Source: Planctomycetaceae bacterium (lineage in GTDB: Bacteria; Planctomycetota; Planctomycetia; Planctomycetales; Planctomycetaceae). From it: DNA of 64,000 nucleotides. Within the stretch, counting starts at the first letter, position 1, and each line of letters opens with the position of its first letter. The stretch spans positions 1 through 64,000 of the forward strand of contig JAJDEJ010000194.1 in NCBI GenBank assembly GCA_029259815.1, read 5' to 3'. A program made the position numbers and the translations under genes. The notes beneath the pieces were generated by a model. The model searched no databases and had not been told where the DNA came from. It saw only the letters and a list, made by a program, of their open reading frames with translations. Of this stretch, positions 1 to 8,098 are shown in pieces.

Positions 1-147
1 GGAGAAAAGCGGATCGGGCGGATTGGTGCGGATGCGTGTCTGGAGTTCCGAGAACGGTTTCGAGACCAGACGTCTTGCCAACCGGTCGCCGGAGGGACGT
101 CGGATCTCTTCCTGTCCTGTTTTGGTGCGAAGCGATTTTCCAGATCC

Positions 148-272
148 GTCATTCCCGCGCAGAGTCCCGCCCCCGCGAAGGCGCGGGGCGGGAATCCAGT
201 GAGCGATACAGGGTTGTCCAAACGTTCCCAGCGACCCAATGCCGTCTGGATTCCCGCCTGCGCGGGAATGAC
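148..272. repeat. Inverted pair of GTCATTCCCGCGCAG...GGCGGGAATCCAG repeats
   Basis: Bases 148-162 read GTCATTCCCGCGCAG and 187-199 read GGCGGGAATCCAG. Bases 246-272 are the exact reverse complement of those two parts joined together. The left copy carries an extra GC-rich insert of about 24 bases between its halves. The result is a ~125-bp element with inverted ends and itself palindromic units, resembling REP/MITE-like dispersed repeats seen in many genomes. No transposase is nearby. Confidence 0.75.
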
Positions 273-385
273 AAGAATTGGTTCGAATTGAAAAACCGAC
301 AAGAGGACTGATATTCATCCCCCGTCCCCACGGCGAGGAGTGCGGCCGTCGCCCCTCCCTGCCGCGCCATGTCGTAAGAAAGGGA

Positions 386-560
386 CCACAGATTTCACGG
401 ATGACACGGATATGGCCCGTCCGTCTAAGGATTCGCAGTTCGTCTCACCCTGCGACCGCTCCGCGTGCATCCGCCCCATCCGTAAAAATCCGCATTTCCT
501 TTTCTTTGTCATTCACCGCCCAGGCAACTCACAGGGGACCCACCATTTCACGGATACCCC
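386..560. repeat. Degenerate CCACAGATTTCACGGATGAC repeat block
   Basis: The block opens with CCACAGATTTCACGGATGAC at 386. Related fragments follow: CATCCGCCCCATCCGTAAAA near 470 and CACCATTTCACGGATACC near 541. It looks like several eroded pieces of a dispersed non-coding repeat. No protein is predicted. Confidence 0.5.
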
Positions 561-823
561 CCGCGAGCCTGCTTGATTCAATCGTCTCTGGACGGATCGT
601 TGCCCGATGTCTATGGTAGAAGCAAGGTTGTCGTCGGCTGATCTGAATGATTGAATCAGCCTGGCATCCTCCCACCCCTGACTGTTGCATCCAACCTCCT
701 GATCCGGTTGTGGCAGTTCGAGACGCCCTGTCTCAAAAGTACGTTTGATGTCCCGCCTTTAGACTCCTTCCCAGTGTCACAGACGCGTCCTCCCCGCGTC
801 GGCTGACAACGAAAGCTGCCATC

Positions 824-2392
824 ATGACGGGCCTCCACGATTGGTTTGAAGGCACGAGCCCAGGTGAGAAATCGCCAAATGGGAGACGGCTCCTCGTCAT
901 CCTGCCAGCCAGCTTGGCAGTCTTGCTCTGCTGTGCAGTCACCTTTCCGCTGGCATCGACAACATCCCCAACGGTCCTCTCTAAACACTTCATCACGGCT
1001 CCCGTGAAACGAGGTCTCCTGCAGTTGATCCTCAACGAGCAGGGACGGATTGACAGCTCCGATAATTTTGTCGTCACCAGTGAGTGCGAATGGGCTAAGG
1101 CAATCATCCGCCTCATCCCGGAAGGCGAATGGGTTGAAGAAGGTGACATCGTTGTCGAACTCGATTCGTCCGAACTCGAAGACCGACTGAAGCAGCGAGA
1201 AATTTTGGTGATCAATGCCCAGGCGGCACAGATTCAGGCACAAGAAGTCGTTGGCCTGCAGAAGCTGGAGAACGCCAGTGCGATCGCTGCTGCCGAATTG
1301 GCGCAGAAACTCGCTGAACTGGATCTCGAAAAATACATCAAGGGAGATTTTCCCAAACAGCTGAAAGAAGCCGAGGGAGCCGTCGCTCTTGCCAGGGAAG
1401 ACGTGACACGAGCCCAGGAGCGCTACGAATACGTCGCTCGCATGGCCAAGAAAGGATACGAAAGCCCGACCGCCGTCGAGCAGCAACGTCTCTCGACGCT
1501 CAAATACGAACAGGCTCTCGACAAAGCCCGCCGCGAATTGGATCTCCTCGTCAACTACACCTACGAGCGAGAGTTGGCGGAACTCAAAGCACTCGCTGCC
1601 GAAGCCAAACGGGAACGATCCCGAGTCAATAAGACATCAGAGCTCGCACTCGCCAACCGGGAAATCCTGGTCACACAGCGTGAGTCACAATTGAAGAACC
1701 ATCAGGACTTCGCCGATCGCATGCGTCGAAACATCGCCGCTTGCACGATTCGTTCCCCCGTCACCGGCGAGATCGTCTATGCGAACGAAGGCAGTCGACG
1801 CAACGAGATCATCGAGGGTAAGAATGTTCGCTACCGTCAGGAAGTCGTGCGGGTGCCCAATTTGGATCAGCTCGAAGTCGATGTCCGCATTCACGAGTCT
1901 CAAATCGAAGGCGTCACCAACGGACTCAAAGCCTCGATCACACTCGACGCTTATCCCGAGCTGCTCCTGGAGGGCGAGGTGACATCCATCTCCAACGTGC
2001 CCACCAATGGATCGAATTACAACTACGATCTCAAGGAGTATGACGTCACCGTCCGCATTATCGGTACGCCCGAAGAGTTAGAGGATTTGAAACCCGGTCT
2101 GAATGCCAAGGTCGACATTCACATTGCTGAACGCCCCGACTGTCTACAGGTCCCCGCCCAATCAGTCGTTGATGTCGCTGGCCAACTCGTTGTCTTCGTC
2201 CACACGGCTCAGGGTGTCGAACATCGTGAGATCGAAGTCGGCATGAAGTCCGACATGGGAGTCGAAGTGCTGTCCGGTTTGCAGCAAGGCGAAGACGTCC
2301 TGCTCGGCCCTCGTACGAACTGCAGCGAGCAAATCGCCGCTCTCCGCGAACAGATCGGCAGCGAAGTCAACGTCGAAAACATCGGCGGCTGA
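824..2392 (+). CDS. HlyD/MFP-family periplasmic adaptor protein
   Basis: A 522-residue membrane-fusion (periplasmic adaptor) protein. Residues ~22-45 form one hydrophobic anchor, placing the rest in the periplasm. A first lipoyl half follows (GEWVEEGDIVVELDSS), then an Ala/Glu/Lys/Arg-rich coiled-coil hairpin (~125-290), the second lipoyl half (CTIRSPVTGEIVYANEG, ~307-323), then the beta-barrel and membrane-proximal domains (LQVPAQSVVDVAGQLVVFV). In the family these proteins link an inner-membrane ABC or RND pump to an outer-membrane channel. No transporter or TolC-like partner is adjacent in the window, so it is an orphan here or its partner lies to the left. The substrate cannot be inferred. 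Confidence 0.93.
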   Translation: MTGLHDWFEGTSPGEKSPNGRRLLVILPASLAVLLCCAVTFPLASTTSPTVLSKHFITAPVKRGLLQLILNEQGRIDSSDNFVVTSECEWAKAIIRLIPEGEWVEEGDIVVELDSSELEDRLKQREILVINAQAAQIQAQEVVGLQKLENASAIAAAELAQKLAELDLEKYIKGDFPKQLKEAEGAVALAREDVTRAQERYEYVARMAKKGYESPTAVEQQRLSTLKYEQALDKARRELDLLVNYTYERELAELKALAAEAKRERSRVNKTSELALANREILVTQRESQLKNHQDFADRMRRNIAACTIRSPVTGEIVYANEGSRRNEIIEGKNVRYRQEVVRVPNLDQLEVDVRIHESQIEGVTNGLKASITLDAYPELLLEGEVTSISNVPTNGSNYNYDLKEYDVTVRIIGTPEELEDLKPGLNAKVDIHIAERPDCLQVPAQSVVDVAGQLVVFVHTAQGVEHREIEVGMKSDMGVEVLSGLQQGEDVLLGPRTNCSEQIAALREQIGSEVNVENIGG

Positions 2393-2411
2393 GCAAAAGC
2401 TCGACCAGCAT

Positions 2412-3917
2412 TCACCCCGGCTCACCCGGCCAAGGCAGCAGGAACGCGTGATGCTCGAACAGCCCCGCTGTGCCATGTGCGCTAATGAACTGCGTGAAAT
2501 AGAGCAGGAAGACGAACGCAGCCAGCAGTGGCAGCATCCCGAGTCGTGCCAGCCAGCGCCACACTCGCGAGGATGTCTCACCCGCCTCTTGACGCTTCAC
2601 GGCGCGGTGATACGCCCAGCCTGCGACGACCTTGGCCGGATAGATACTCGCGATGAAGATCACCGTGATCAACCAGTATGCATCCTGCGGCAGCAGTGCG
2701 ACTTTGAGCAGATAGAGCGGCAGCGCTAACACGTACACCACCGCGATCGTCAACAGCCATGCAAGGGGCGCGTGCTTGAACAACCGCCGCACGGTCCGCA
2801 GATGAAACATGGAACGGAGTCGTTGCTCAGTGGCAAATCGGGCTTGAAGAAACGGCATCCATGACAGTGTGAGCCCCAGCAGAGCCCCGCCGATGAGGGT
2901 CACCAGCAGCTGTGGACCCTCGGTGTCCTCCGTGTCCGCCATCGCGACGAACAGGGCGGTCGGGATCATCAACCACGCCACCCCTCCGATCAAACCCCGC
3001 AGTCCCAACCAGAAATGATGTTTGATCCTTAGCCCGGAAACGAATTGCCGAACATGCTCCGATGCCGTGTCGAAATAGTCGCCCGCCTTCAATCGCTGCC
3101 GCAACCACCGCAAATTTTTGATCGGCCGGAAGAAACAACTCAGCGACCCGCCGCGCGCCAAGGCCAGACAAAGGTGCACGGTCACACAGGCCCACATCAC
3201 GTTCAACAACAAATGCAGCCCCGTGTCCGATGGAGAACCTGCGTCGATCAGCCGTGCGTCTGCAGCCGCGCCGGCGAGCAATCGCAGTGGAATGAGCCAC
3301 AGCCAAACACCGAGTACGATCGAGCCAAAGCGAGGTGCCAATTGCAGCAATGGAAACGCCTCTCGCACTCGTCCGCTGCGACCCACACGACCCTCAACCT
3401 CAAGCAGATACCCCAGCGCGACGAGGTTGACTAATGGAATTGCAGCAACAAGTGCCAGCAACACCAGCAGACTGACCAAGCCGAACAACATCCGTGCAAT
3501 CCACATGACCGCACGAATCGGATGCCGCCAAGGAACGGGAAACGGAGGAATTCTTGCGTCCTTCTCAGTGTGAGAGACACAACCACCTGCAATGGCTTCG
3601 CCGGTCGAATCAAGTTGCGGAGAGAGAGTCCCTTGCTCTTCCAAAGCAATCAGCACTTCAGGGACTTGTAGAACCGTCTCGGACATCGGCTCTCCAGAAT
3701 CTGATTCGTCGGATGCCGCGATCTCTCGTGGCATACGTTGAGGTTCTTCGTCTGCCGTCATGCCAAAGTACCAAAGAGGTCTCAGTGCCGTTTCAGAAGA
3801 TTTCCTGAAACGAAGCAATTTCTCGTCGGGTAGTATCCACTGCCCATCAGGACTCGCCAGGTCTGAGTCTGTGGACCTCTCAGGCAAGTTCATAAAACGG
3901 TAAGATCGGTCTCTCAT
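2412..3917 (-). CDS. Multi-pass membrane protein, planctomycete-type, unknown function
   Basis: A 501-residue protein. The N-terminal ~135 residues are polar and acidic; from ~135 on there are about seven or eight hydrophobic segments, including a long pair at ~137-172 and a C-terminal segment ending LLAAFVFLLYFTQF. No catalytic motif is visible. The start is uncertain: ATG at 3917 lacks an obvious ribosome binding site, ATG at 3761 would drop 52 residues, and ATG at 3686 would drop 77; the membrane part is unaffected. It converges on the adaptor gene and diverges from the DUF1549 gene, sharing only ~20 bases upstream with it. Function is not recognised. Confidence 0.82.
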   Translation of the reverse strand: MRDRSYRFMNLPERSTDSDLASPDGQWILPDEKLLRFRKSSETALRPLWYFGMTADEEPQRMPREIAASDESDSGEPMSETVLQVPEVLIALEEQGTLSPQLDSTGEAIAGGCVSHTEKDARIPPFPVPWRHPIRAVMWIARMLFGLVSLLVLLALVAAIPLVNLVALGYLLEVEGRVGRSGRVREAFPLLQLAPRFGSIVLGVWLWLIPLRLLAGAAADARLIDAGSPSDTGLHLLLNVMWACVTVHLCLALARGGSLSCFFRPIKNLRWLRQRLKAGDYFDTASEHVRQFVSGLRIKHHFWLGLRGLIGGVAWLMIPTALFVAMADTEDTEGPQLLVTLIGGALLGLTLSWMPFLQARFATEQRLRSMFHLRTVRRLFKHAPLAWLLTIAVVYVLALPLYLLKVALLPQDAYWLITVIFIASIYPAKVVAGWAYHRAVKRQEAGETSSRVWRWLARLGMLPLLAAFVFLLYFTQFISAHGTAGLFEHHAFLLPWPGEPG

Positions 3918-3939
3918 TCACGAATAACGGTCACGTGAC

Positions 3940-5796
3940 ATGAAGATGAAACGCCTGTTGCCGCCTGTGCTTGTCGTTCTCGGCGTCGCCCTCCTGACCG
4001 CGATCGCCTCCTCGACCGCGGTCCACCAAGATCTCCCGACGACCAACACCACCGACGTCATATCAACCTTGGTGGATGTCGATACGGAGCTGCAGCGTCG
4101 CTGGGAGGAGTTAACCCTCACGCCTGCACCGCCCGCAGACGAACTCCAGGTGCTCCGCCGTCTGTCTCTCGCGTTGCACGGTACCATCCCGTCCTTAGAA
4201 GAGATTCGACGCTTCGAAGCGGACGAACGACCCGACCGTCTCTCACGCTGGACCGCGTCCATGCTCGAAGACCCTCGGTTTGCGGACTACTTCGCAGAGC
4301 GTCTCGCCCGATCGTTCGTGGGGGTCGAGGAGGGACAGTTCATCGTCTTCCGCCGCGATCGGTTTACTCATTGGCTAAGTAATCAACTCAAACCGACCGA
4401 GCCGGAAGAGCGACGCCCCTATGACGCGATTGTGCGTGACATGATCGCTGGACGCGGAGTGTGGACGGGCAAAGGACAAGTCAACTTTATCACGGCCAGC
4501 CTGGCGAATGATAACTTTGATGAGAACAAACTGACCGCTCGCACGGTCCGTGCGTTTCTTGGCCAGCGAATCGACTGTGCTCAGTGCCACGATCACCCGT
4601 TCGACACGTGGACGCAGGATCAGTTCGAAGGTCTCGCCGCACACTATGGACAAGTTGATCTCACCCTCGCCGGCATTCAGGATCATTCTGGACATCTCTT
4701 CAACCTGCCACTGGATTTCGCCTCAGAATTCGAGACCGCCTCTGTCTCAGATGACCTTCGACGAGCGTTCCGCTCTCATGAGCAGCGGTTGCGAAAGCAT
4801 GTCTCCATTGAGGTCGTCACCGACGATGCGCTCTGGCTCGTCAAAGACTCGGGACAAAGCGAAGACACATTGGGACCCCGTTTCATTGTCCGCCGCACTC
4901 CAGACACACTCGTGGTCAGCAACAGCGACGGCGAGTATCTCGTCGAAGACCGCGAGACGCTTGAACAACGCATCATTGATCCGGCAGTACCGTTTCATCC
5001 CGAGTGGCTGGGAACCGAGGGCAACCGGCGTGATCGGCTCGCGGTGTGGGTCACGCATCCCGACAACAGGCGGTTCGAGCGGGCGATCGCCAACCGTGTT
5101 TGGGCACTCCTGTTTGGTCGACCCTACCTCACTGATCGACCTGTTGACGACATCCCCAGTCCCGAGTTGACGGAATACGCTGACGACACACACCTGCTCG
5201 ACATCCTCGGACGCGACTTTCGGGAGCACGACTGCGACCTCCGACGGCTCGTGCAGGCCATCACCGCCTCACGTGCCTTCCGTATGGACTCGCTCGTGGC
5301 ATCGAATGATCCGTATGAAGTCGAGATGAACGAAGCGGCATGGGCCGTGTTTCCTCTATTGCGCCGACGACCGGAACAGGTCATCGGAGCAATCCTGCAG
5401 GCGAACTCGATCAAAACGATCGACCAGAACTCCCACCTGTTCGTGCGGTTCCGCCGCTTCATCAGCGAACGGGAATTCATCGACGAGTATGGTGATCTCG
5501 GTGAGAACGAACTGGAATCACGGACGGGAACCATCTCCCAGGCGCTGCTCCAGATGAACGGCAAGTTCGCGAAAGACATGACCGCCGAAGAGGCGTTCTC
5601 CGCACCGGGTCGCATCGCCAGCTTTTCGTCGACGCCCGAGAAACTGCTGGAGAATTGCTTCCTCGCCTGTTTGACCCGCCGCCCGACTGACGAAGAGAAA
5701 GCCCACTTCCTTCCACAGCTGCAAGGGGAAGATCGCCAGCAGAAGGGTGTCGTGCAAGACATCTACTGGGCCCTGTTCAACTCACCCGAATTCTGA
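3940..5796 (+). CDS. DUF1549/DUF1553 protein with a CxxCH motif
   Basis: A 618-residue exported protein. Residues 1-27 form a signal peptide (LLPPVLVVLGVALLTAIASS). The DUF1549 domain follows (VLRRLSLALHGTIPSLEEI) and contains DCAQCHDHPF at ~212-221, a CxxCH haem-c-type motif followed by HDHP. The C-terminal half matches DUF1553 (FERAIANRVWALLFGRP; later the EEKLLEN-like region). These proteins are abundant in planctomycetes and are usually paired with a DUF1501 protein, as here, where the next gene begins 12 bases downstream. The biochemical role is not established; a periplasmic redox or polysaccharide-degradation role is often proposed but is not shown by this sequence. Confidence 0.93.
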   Translation: MKMKRLLPPVLVVLGVALLTAIASSTAVHQDLPTTNTTDVISTLVDVDTELQRRWEELTLTPAPPADELQVLRRLSLALHGTIPSLEEIRRFEADERPDRLSRWTASMLEDPRFADYFAERLARSFVGVEEGQFIVFRRDRFTHWLSNQLKPTEPEERRPYDAIVRDMIAGRGVWTGKGQVNFITASLANDNFDENKLTARTVRAFLGQRIDCAQCHDHPFDTWTQDQFEGLAAHYGQVDLTLAGIQDHSGHLFNLPLDFASEFETASVSDDLRRAFRSHEQRLRKHVSIEVVTDDALWLVKDSGQSEDTLGPRFIVRRTPDTLVVSNSDGEYLVEDRETLEQRIIDPAVPFHPEWLGTEGNRRDRLAVWVTHPDNRRFERAIANRVWALLFGRPYLTDRPVDDIPSPELTEYADDTHLLDILGRDFREHDCDLRRLVQAITASRAFRMDSLVASNDPYEVEMNEAAWAVFPLLRRRPEQVIGAILQANSIKTIDQNSHLFVRFRRFISEREFIDEYGDLGENELESRTGTISQALLQMNGKFAKDMTAEEAFSAPGRIASFSSTPEKLLENCFLACLTRRPTDEEKAHFLPQLQGEDRQQKGVVQDIYWALFNSPEF

Positions 5797-5808
5797 GTCG
5801 AGGCCGAT

Positions 5809-7110
5809 ATGACTCCACGACTGCCAAGGGACTTCACTCGCCGCGATGCACTGAAGCTTGCCACCGGACTCGGTGTGTCGTTTCTGTTGCCCGGCTTGGA
5901 GCTGCGAGCTGCTGAGCGTCGCGGGGACGAGCGACCTCGTTCCCTCATCACGCTCTGGATGGCCGGCGGACCCAGTCAGTTAGAGACGTGGGATCCGCAT
6001 CCAGAATCGAAGCACGGTGGTCCCACCCGGGCCATCTCGACAACGATCCCCGATCTGCAGATCGCTCACCATCTCCCACAGATGGCTGAGCAGATGCACA
6101 ACCTCTCGGTGATCCGCTCTCTGGTCTCGAAGGAAGGCGATCACGAACGCGGAACCTACTTCGTGCAAACCGGATATCGGCCTGAAACAACGGTCGTACA
6201 TCCCTCACTCGGTTCGATCCTTGCTCAACAACGACCGGATGACAGCGTCGAGATTCCCATGCACGTTTCGCTAGCGACTGGCGATGGGTTTGTCGTCCCG
6301 CGAGGCGGCTATCTGGGAGATGAGTACGACGCGTTCCGCATCTACGATCCGGGCCGCAACATTCGCAACATGCGTCAGTCAGTCTCCGCTGAACGACAAG
6401 ACCGACGCCTTGCCAATCTGGAAGTCGTCTCCCGCTCATTCCGAAAAGGGCGCGAACAACAGGTGGACAACACTCTGCATCAGCATGTCATCGAACGTGC
6501 TCTGACCATGATGACATCGGAGCAGCTCAAGGCATTCGAACTCGACGAAGAGCCGCAGGCGATCGTGGAGCGGTACGGCGACAGCCGCTTCGGTCGTGGG
6601 TGTCTCGTCGCTCGACGACTTGTGCAACAGGGCGTGCGTTCGATTCAGGTCGTGCTTCGTGGATTCGACACACATGCGAATAACTTCGAGGGGCACGAAA
6701 TCCAGTGCGCCCAACTCGACCCGGCGTTTGCCACGCTCATGCAAGACCTTGAGGAACATGGCTTGTTGCAGTCGACGATTGTGCTGTGCATCGGCGAGTT
6801 TGGTCGCACTCCCAGGATCAATGCGCTCGATGGTCGAGACCACTGGCCGCAGGGGTTTTCCTGTGTCGTCGGCGGCGGCGGACTGCGGTCGGGTATGGTG
6901 ATCGGTGGCACCGACCCCGATCGGGCTGCCCGCGAACAAGATCGACCCCTCAAGTCCCGCACGGCCCCCGATGATCCCATTCAGATCCCCGACCTGTACG
7001 CGACCATCCTGTCGCAGATGAACGTCTCGCCGGACGAGGAAATTATCACCCCCATCGGCCGGCCGATCGCCCTCTGCGAGGGGACGCCGATCGAGCAGTT
7101 GATGGGTTGA
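5809..7110 (+). CDS. DUF1501 protein with Tat signal
   Basis: A 433-residue protein. The N-terminus carries a twin-arginine signal (FTRRDALKLATGLGVSFLLPG), so export of a folded protein is expected. The body matches DUF1501, a family related to the alkaline phosphatase/sulfatase fold: ITLWMAGGPSQLETWDPHP near the start, CIGEFGRTPRIN at ~328 and GRDHWPQGFSCVVGGGG at ~345. It forms a two-gene unit with the upstream DUF1549/DUF1553 gene, the standard planctomycete arrangement. The enzymatic activity and substrate are unknown. Confidence 0.94.
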   Translation: MTPRLPRDFTRRDALKLATGLGVSFLLPGLELRAAERRGDERPRSLITLWMAGGPSQLETWDPHPESKHGGPTRAISTTIPDLQIAHHLPQMAEQMHNLSVIRSLVSKEGDHERGTYFVQTGYRPETTVVHPSLGSILAQQRPDDSVEIPMHVSLATGDGFVVPRGGYLGDEYDAFRIYDPGRNIRNMRQSVSAERQDRRLANLEVVSRSFRKGREQQVDNTLHQHVIERALTMMTSEQLKAFELDEEPQAIVERYGDSRFGRGCLVARRLVQQGVRSIQVVLRGFDTHANNFEGHEIQCAQLDPAFATLMQDLEEHGLLQSTIVLCIGEFGRTPRINALDGRDHWPQGFSCVVGGGGLRSGMVIGGTDPDRAAREQDRPLKSRTAPDDPIQIPDLYATILSQMNVSPDEEIITPIGRPIALCEGTPIEQLMG

Positions 7111-7153
7111 ATTCGTGGCAAACGGCCTGCATCGGGCGTAAGATGCAGACGTC

Positions 7154-8011
7154 ATGTCAGCCGCCCCTTCACCGCCGTTCACCGAGATCGCCATCGTCGG
7201 CGTGGGACTGATCGGCGGCTCGATCGCAGCGGCTGTGAAACAGCGCGGCCTGGCGAAGAACATTGTCGGGATCGGTCGCAGCCGCGATCGTCTGAACGCG
7301 GCCCAGCAGTCTGGACTCGTTGACGCCGTCTCGGTTGATGTGGCGGCGACCGGCAGTTCCGACTTCGTGATCGTCTGCACGCCCGTGGATCGCATCGCAG
7401 CCGATGTCCGCGCGGTCGCAGGAGCTTCTCGGTGCGGGGCCCTGATCACCGATGCGGGGAGCGTCAAGGGGACGATTTGCCATGATCTGGCCGGCGGACT
7501 CCGCAACGGGACCACTTTCGTCGGCTCCCACCCCTTGGCAGGCTCAGAGAAAACCGGCTGGGAACATGCTCAGGCCGACCTGTTCCAGAACCGCCTGTGC
7601 GTGATCACGCCCTGCCCAAACGACAGTGCACTAGCGGTCCGGACGGTGGACGAGTTCTGGCAATCGATCGGCATGAATACGCGACAGATGTCCCCCGAAG
7701 AGCACGACCGGGCATTGGCGCTCACCAGTCATCTGCCGCATGCCGTTGCCGCCGCACTCTCATCCATGCTCTCCAGTGAAGTACGGGACTTTGCGGCCAC
7801 TGGTTTTCGTGACACAACGCGCATTGCCTCAGGCGATCCGAGCATTTGGACCGGTATCTTCCTGCAAAACGCTGAGTCCATCACCATGCAGATTGATGTC
7901 CTGATCGAACGCCTGATCCAACTGCGAGACTTGGCGTCGCAACAGGATGCAGACGGGCTCGATGCCCTGTTGTCACAGGCCAAACACAAACGCAAACAGT
8001 TGACGGATTAA
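7154..8011 (+). CDS. tyrA: Prephenate dehydrogenase
   Basis: A 285-residue cytoplasmic enzyme that oxidatively decarboxylates prephenate to 4-hydroxyphenylpyruvate with NAD(P), on the tyrosine pathway. The Rossmann dinucleotide motif is at the N-terminus (IAIVGVGLIGGSIAAAV). Family motifs follow: ITDAGSVKGTI, FVGSHPLAGSEKTGWEHA, and the active-site helix region EEHDRALALTSHLPHAVAAAL. There is no ACT or chorismate mutase domain, so this is the short monofunctional form. It lies 43 bases after the DUF1501 gene and upstream of purL, from which a hairpin-forming repeat separates it. Confidence 0.94.
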   Translation: MSAAPSPPFTEIAIVGVGLIGGSIAAAVKQRGLAKNIVGIGRSRDRLNAAQQSGLVDAVSVDVAATGSSDFVIVCTPVDRIAADVRAVAGASRCGALITDAGSVKGTICHDLAGGLRNGTTFVGSHPLAGSEKTGWEHAQADLFQNRLCVITPCPNDSALAVRTVDEFWQSIGMNTRQMSPEEHDRALALTSHLPHAVAAALSSMLSSEVRDFAATGFRDTTRIASGDPSIWTGIFLQNAESITMQIDVLIERLIQLRDLASQQDADGLDALLSQAKHKRKQLTD

Positions 8012-8024
8012 AACAGTGTCGCGT

Positions 8025-8093
8025 CCCTTCGTTCCCTTCGTTCCCTTCTGTAACATTCATTTTGGGACAGAAGGAAACGAAGGAAACGAAGGT
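8025..8093. repeat. Inverted CCTTCGTTCCCTTCGTTCCC repeat between tyrA and purL
   Basis: A ~26-base left arm (CTTCGTTCCCTTCGTTCCC then TTCTGT) is followed by ~15 bases and a right arm that starts ACAGAAGGAAACGAAGG. The arms pair at 24 of 26 positions. The two mismatches are C:A in plus-strand RNA but would be wobble G:U in a minus-strand RNA. The right arm ends a few bases before the purL ATG and supplies the only purine-rich (GAAGG) Shine-Dalgarno candidate for purL. It may also act as a terminator or processing site after tyrA. Confidence 0.7.
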
Positions 8094-8098
8094 CCACA

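Larger units (their letters stand above)
1..823. other. Gene-free, repeat-rich leader region
   Basis: No reading frame here looks like a protein: the open frames are short, overlap on both strands and lack recognisable motifs. The stretch holds two short-repeat blocks, listed separately. The last ~200 bases before the membrane-fusion gene show nothing recognisable beyond ordinary upstream sequence. A long minus-strand frame that runs into this region is an antisense shadow of the following gene. Confidence 0.6.

Noticed and set aside
148-272. Insertion sequence
   Set aside because: Inverted ends are present but there is no transposase and the interior is too short to encode one.
656-1486. 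276-codon minus-strand frame over the start of the adaptor gene
   Set aside because: It is antisense to a clear HlyD-family protein and has no family motif or ribosome binding site.
6436-7515. 359-codon minus-strand frame over DUF1501 and tyrA
   Set aside because: It crosses two well-supported genes on the other strand; the length reflects high GC and biased codon use, not coding.
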